Shown here: piece after piece, positions 62,179-64,000 of the stretch | Layout: each line of letters starts with the position of its first letter | Position numbering within the stretch: position 1 is the stretch's first letter | Assembly: GCA_003151475.1 (NCBI GenBank) | Contig: PLXQ01000054.1 | Location: 1-64,000 of the forward strand | Direction: 5' to 3' | Source of the DNA: Acidimicrobiaceae bacterium | Lineage (GTDB): Bacteria; Actinomycetota; Acidimicrobiia; Acidimicrobiales; UBA8190 | DNA length: 64,000 nt | Translations under genes and position numbers: made by a program | The notes under the pieces: model-generated | Databases searched by the model: none | Told to the model about the DNA's origin: nothing | Seen by the model: only the letters and a program-made list of their open reading frames with translations

Positions 62179-64000
62179 ATGGGCATGTTCTCCACAGAGC
62201 CTCGGACGATCGCCGCTCGGATCCCGTTGGCAATGGCGGCACTCTTGCTGTCCTTTGTCGGCGTTGTCAACGCATTGCCACCGCCGGCGGCGGCATTAGC
62301 ACCGTCGGCCCTGCATTCCTCGGCGACCTTCGGAGTCCTCACCTCTGTGTCGTGCCCGAGCTCTTCGTTCTGCGCCGCCGTCGATCTTGACGGAAATGCC
62401 CTCACGTATCAGGCACCCAATTGGTCGGTCGCCAATATCTCGGACAGTCGGCTCTACGGGGTGTCCTGCGTGACGGAGACGTTCTGTGTGGCGGTGGGGC
62501 AGGCGGGCAAGGCCTTCACCTTCGACGGATCGAACTGGGCCCCAGCCAGTGTGGATCCGAACAATGCCCTTGACGCCGTGTCGTGTCCCCAAGCGACCTT
62601 CTGTGAGGCGGTCGATACCGCCGGTAACGTGGTCACATACAACGGAACGACATGGACGTCGGCGCCTATCGATACCAACGGCCTGGACGCGGTGTCGTGT
62701 CTGACGTTGTCGTCCTGCTCGGCGGTTGATTCAGCGGGAAATATCCTCACCTACAACGGGAAGCGGTGGACGTCGGGGTCGATCGATGCGGGCGCCACTC
62801 TCCTGGGCGTCTCGTGTGCCGGCAGCACGTTCTGTACAGCCGTCGACAGCGCCGGTCGGGCTCTTACGCCCGGTTCTGCAGGATCACCACTCTCGGCCGG
62901 GTCCTCTTCGAGCGGGGTCGACACGACGTCGCTCGACGGCGTCTCCTGCCCGAGCACATCGTTCTGCGTCGCCGTGGACGCGAGCGGCAATGCCACCTCC
63001 TGGAACGGATCCTCGTGGGCGGCCCTCGCACCGGTGGACTCCGGGAATCAGCTTGACGACGTGTCTTGTGTCAGTACGACCTTCTGCACGGCTGTGGACA
63101 ACGCCGGCAACGCCGTCATCGACAACGCCGGAGTCTGGTCGGTGAACGCCGTCGACCATGTGATTTCGGGCATCTCGTGTCTGAGTACGGGAGGTACGAC
63201 CTCGTTCTGCGCCGCCGTCGATCGTGGCGGCAACCTGCTCACCACGGCCAACGAGTGGACCACGGTGTCGTCGAAGACGTCGATCGGGGGGACTCTGAAC
63301 TCCGTCTCGTGCTCGAATACCTCGTTCTGCGCCCTGGTGGCCAAGAGCGGTAAGGCGACGATCTGGCAAGGCCAGGGCGGGTTTCAGACCACGCAGCCCG
63401 ACACAAACCCGCTTCTCGGCGTGTCGTGCTTCACCGCCAGTACGACACAACGCTGCTGGGCGGTCGACAAGGTTGGCAACACGGTCAGCTATAACGGGAC
63501 CAGTTGGTCGGCGAGTACCAAGATCGACGGCACCAAGATTCTCGAGGGCGTCTCCTGCCTTTCGGGGCCACCGAACAATGCCAGCTATTGCTCGGTGGTG
63601 GACAGCACGGGCGACATCCTGACGTTCAACGGGACGAGTTGGTCGCTCCCCATCAACATCGACGGGACGAAAGTCATGAAGTCCGTGGCGTGCACGTCAT
63701 CGAGCGTGTGCGTGGCTGTCGTCAGCTCCGGAACGATCTTCCGGACGACGAACGACTGGGCCGCCGGATCGGTCACCAGTGTCAAGGTCGGGACGGCGAT
63801 GGACTCCCTGTCCTGTGACAACACGACGACCTGCCAGTCCGTGAACGGCAACGGGAAGGCATTCTGGACGACCAATCAGTGGACAACCAGTTCATCGGCG
63901 AAGATCGACTCACACACGCTCGAGGGCATCTCGTGCTGGGGGGCGACCAACTGCTCTGCCGTTGACGGCGCCGGATTCGCCTTGACCAGCGACAACGACT
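62179..64000 (+). CDS. Secreted cysteine-rich repeat protein (3' end beyond window)
   Basis: From ATG 62179 (GGAAGGTGGG upstream) the frame stays open for 607 codons to the window edge. A signal peptide (RIPLAMAALLLSFVGVVNAL, cut near AAALA) is followed by about a dozen units of roughly 40-50 residues. The consensus is VSC-x2-(S/T)-x-FC-x-AVD-x2-GN-x3-Y-x-G-x-x-W. Each unit has a Cys pair and a Trp, as in beta-propeller-like repeats of secreted actinobacterial proteins. It probably forms a disulfide-stabilised propeller or two. It may be a surface binding protein exported with the locus upstream. Confidence 0.85.
   Translation, partial: MGMFSTEPRTIAARIPLAMAALLLSFVGVVNALPPPAAALAPSALHSSATFGVLTSVSCPSSSFCAAVDLDGNALTYQAPNWSVANISDSRLYGVSCVTETFCVAVGQAGKAFTFDGSNWAPASVDPNNALDAVSCPQATFCEAVDTAGNVVTYNGTTWTSAPIDTNGLDAVSCLTLSSCSAVDSAGNILTYNGKRWTSGSIDAGATLLGVSCAGSTFCTAVDSAGRALTPGSAGSPLSAGSSSSGVDTTSLDGVSCPSTSFCVAVDASGNATSWNGSSWAALAPVDSGNQLDDVSCVSTTFCTAVDNAGNAVIDNAGVWSVNAVDHVISGISCLSTGGTTSFCAAVDRGGNLLTTANEWTTVSSKTSIGGTLNSVSCSNTSFCALVAKSGKATIWQGQGGFQTTQPDTNPLLGVSCFTASTTQRCWAVDKVGNTVSYNGTSWSASTKIDGTKILEGVSCLSGPPNNASYCSVVDSTGDILTFNGTSWSLPINIDGTKVMKSVACTSSSVCVAVVSSGTIFRTTNDWAAGSVTSVKVGTAMDSLSCDNTTTCQSVNGNGKAFWTTNQWTTSSSAKIDSHTLEGISCWGATNCSAVDGAGFALTSDND

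Noticed and set aside
1-64000. CRISPR arrays, rRNA genes, replication origin, phage modules
   Set aside because: I found no regularly spaced repeats, rRNA-like blocks, DnaA-box clusters or phage structural genes.

Overview
The window is GC-rich with many GTG starts. Its gene families (mycothiol-type TIGR03086 isomerase, WS/DGAT acyltransferases, several universal stress proteins, DUF6458- and DUF7712-like proteins, a SipW/DUF5305 protein) point to an actinomycetote. I infer an uncultured Acidimicrobiia-like lineage, but no rRNA or ribosomal marker is present to prove it. Several conserved genes carry single-base frameshifts that one added or removed G/C in a short run would repair. This suggests a long-read or metagenomic assembly with residual indels.

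Layout. 1-3.6 kb: a repeat containing a tRNA 3' end, a two-gene polysaccharide-type pair (tandem unknown domain + CelD-like acyltransferase) and an IS481 scrap. 4-6.2 kb: a divergent TetR / carboxymuconolactone decarboxylase-SDR unit around a nested palindromic operator. 6.4-12.7 kb: mycothiol isomerase-like protein, HSL-type esterase, Baeyer-Villiger monooxygenase, broken inositol phosphatase, HExxH protein. 12.8-13.9 kb: HTH protein, IS3 remnant and a universal stress protein gene cut by it. 14.2-30.3 kb: a lipid/stress block (patatin, three universal stress proteins counting the truncated one, two alpha/beta hydrolases, two WS/DGAT, PAS + MBL pair, MFS, acyl-CoA synthetase). Sequences resembling the mycobacterial DosR/DevR box lie upstream of some of these genes, so a dormancy- or hypoxia-like lipid-storage regulon is a reasonable hypothesis.

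30.3-39.8 kb is a scrapyard and insertion zone. It holds abutting remnants of a ferredoxin-domain gene and a phosphoketolase gene, a second copy of the tRNA-end repeat interrupted by an intact IS481 element with a 15-bp target duplication, a secreted toroid-like protein, an IS110 element with a candidate bridge RNA, and a decayed IS110. 39.9-42.2 kb carries small stress/membrane proteins (24-aa membrane peptide, CsbD, DUF6458-like, acidic protein, two-TM channel). 42-48.7 kb has an AidB-like acyl-CoA dehydrogenase, then a methyltransferase and a fatty-acid desaturase between two copies of a hairpin-rich repeat, then a GNAT. 48.8-50.1 kb is a pile of IS110, LuxR and IS256 fragments. 50.6-53.8 kb has a GT87-type membrane glycosyltransferase and an amidohydrolase.

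54-64 kb is a secretion-oriented locus, all on the + strand: sedolisin-like protease, branched-chain-type binding lipoprotein, a small exported SipW-substrate-like protein, a strong hairpin, and a 1056-aa protein. That protein joins a SipW-type signal peptidase, a DUF5305 ectodomain and a cytoplasmic TPR-like domain of the kind found at the C-terminus of LuxR/SARP ATPase regulators. A cysteine-rich repetitive secreted protein follows and runs off the window end. The fusion and its neighbours are the best candidate for an undescribed system here.
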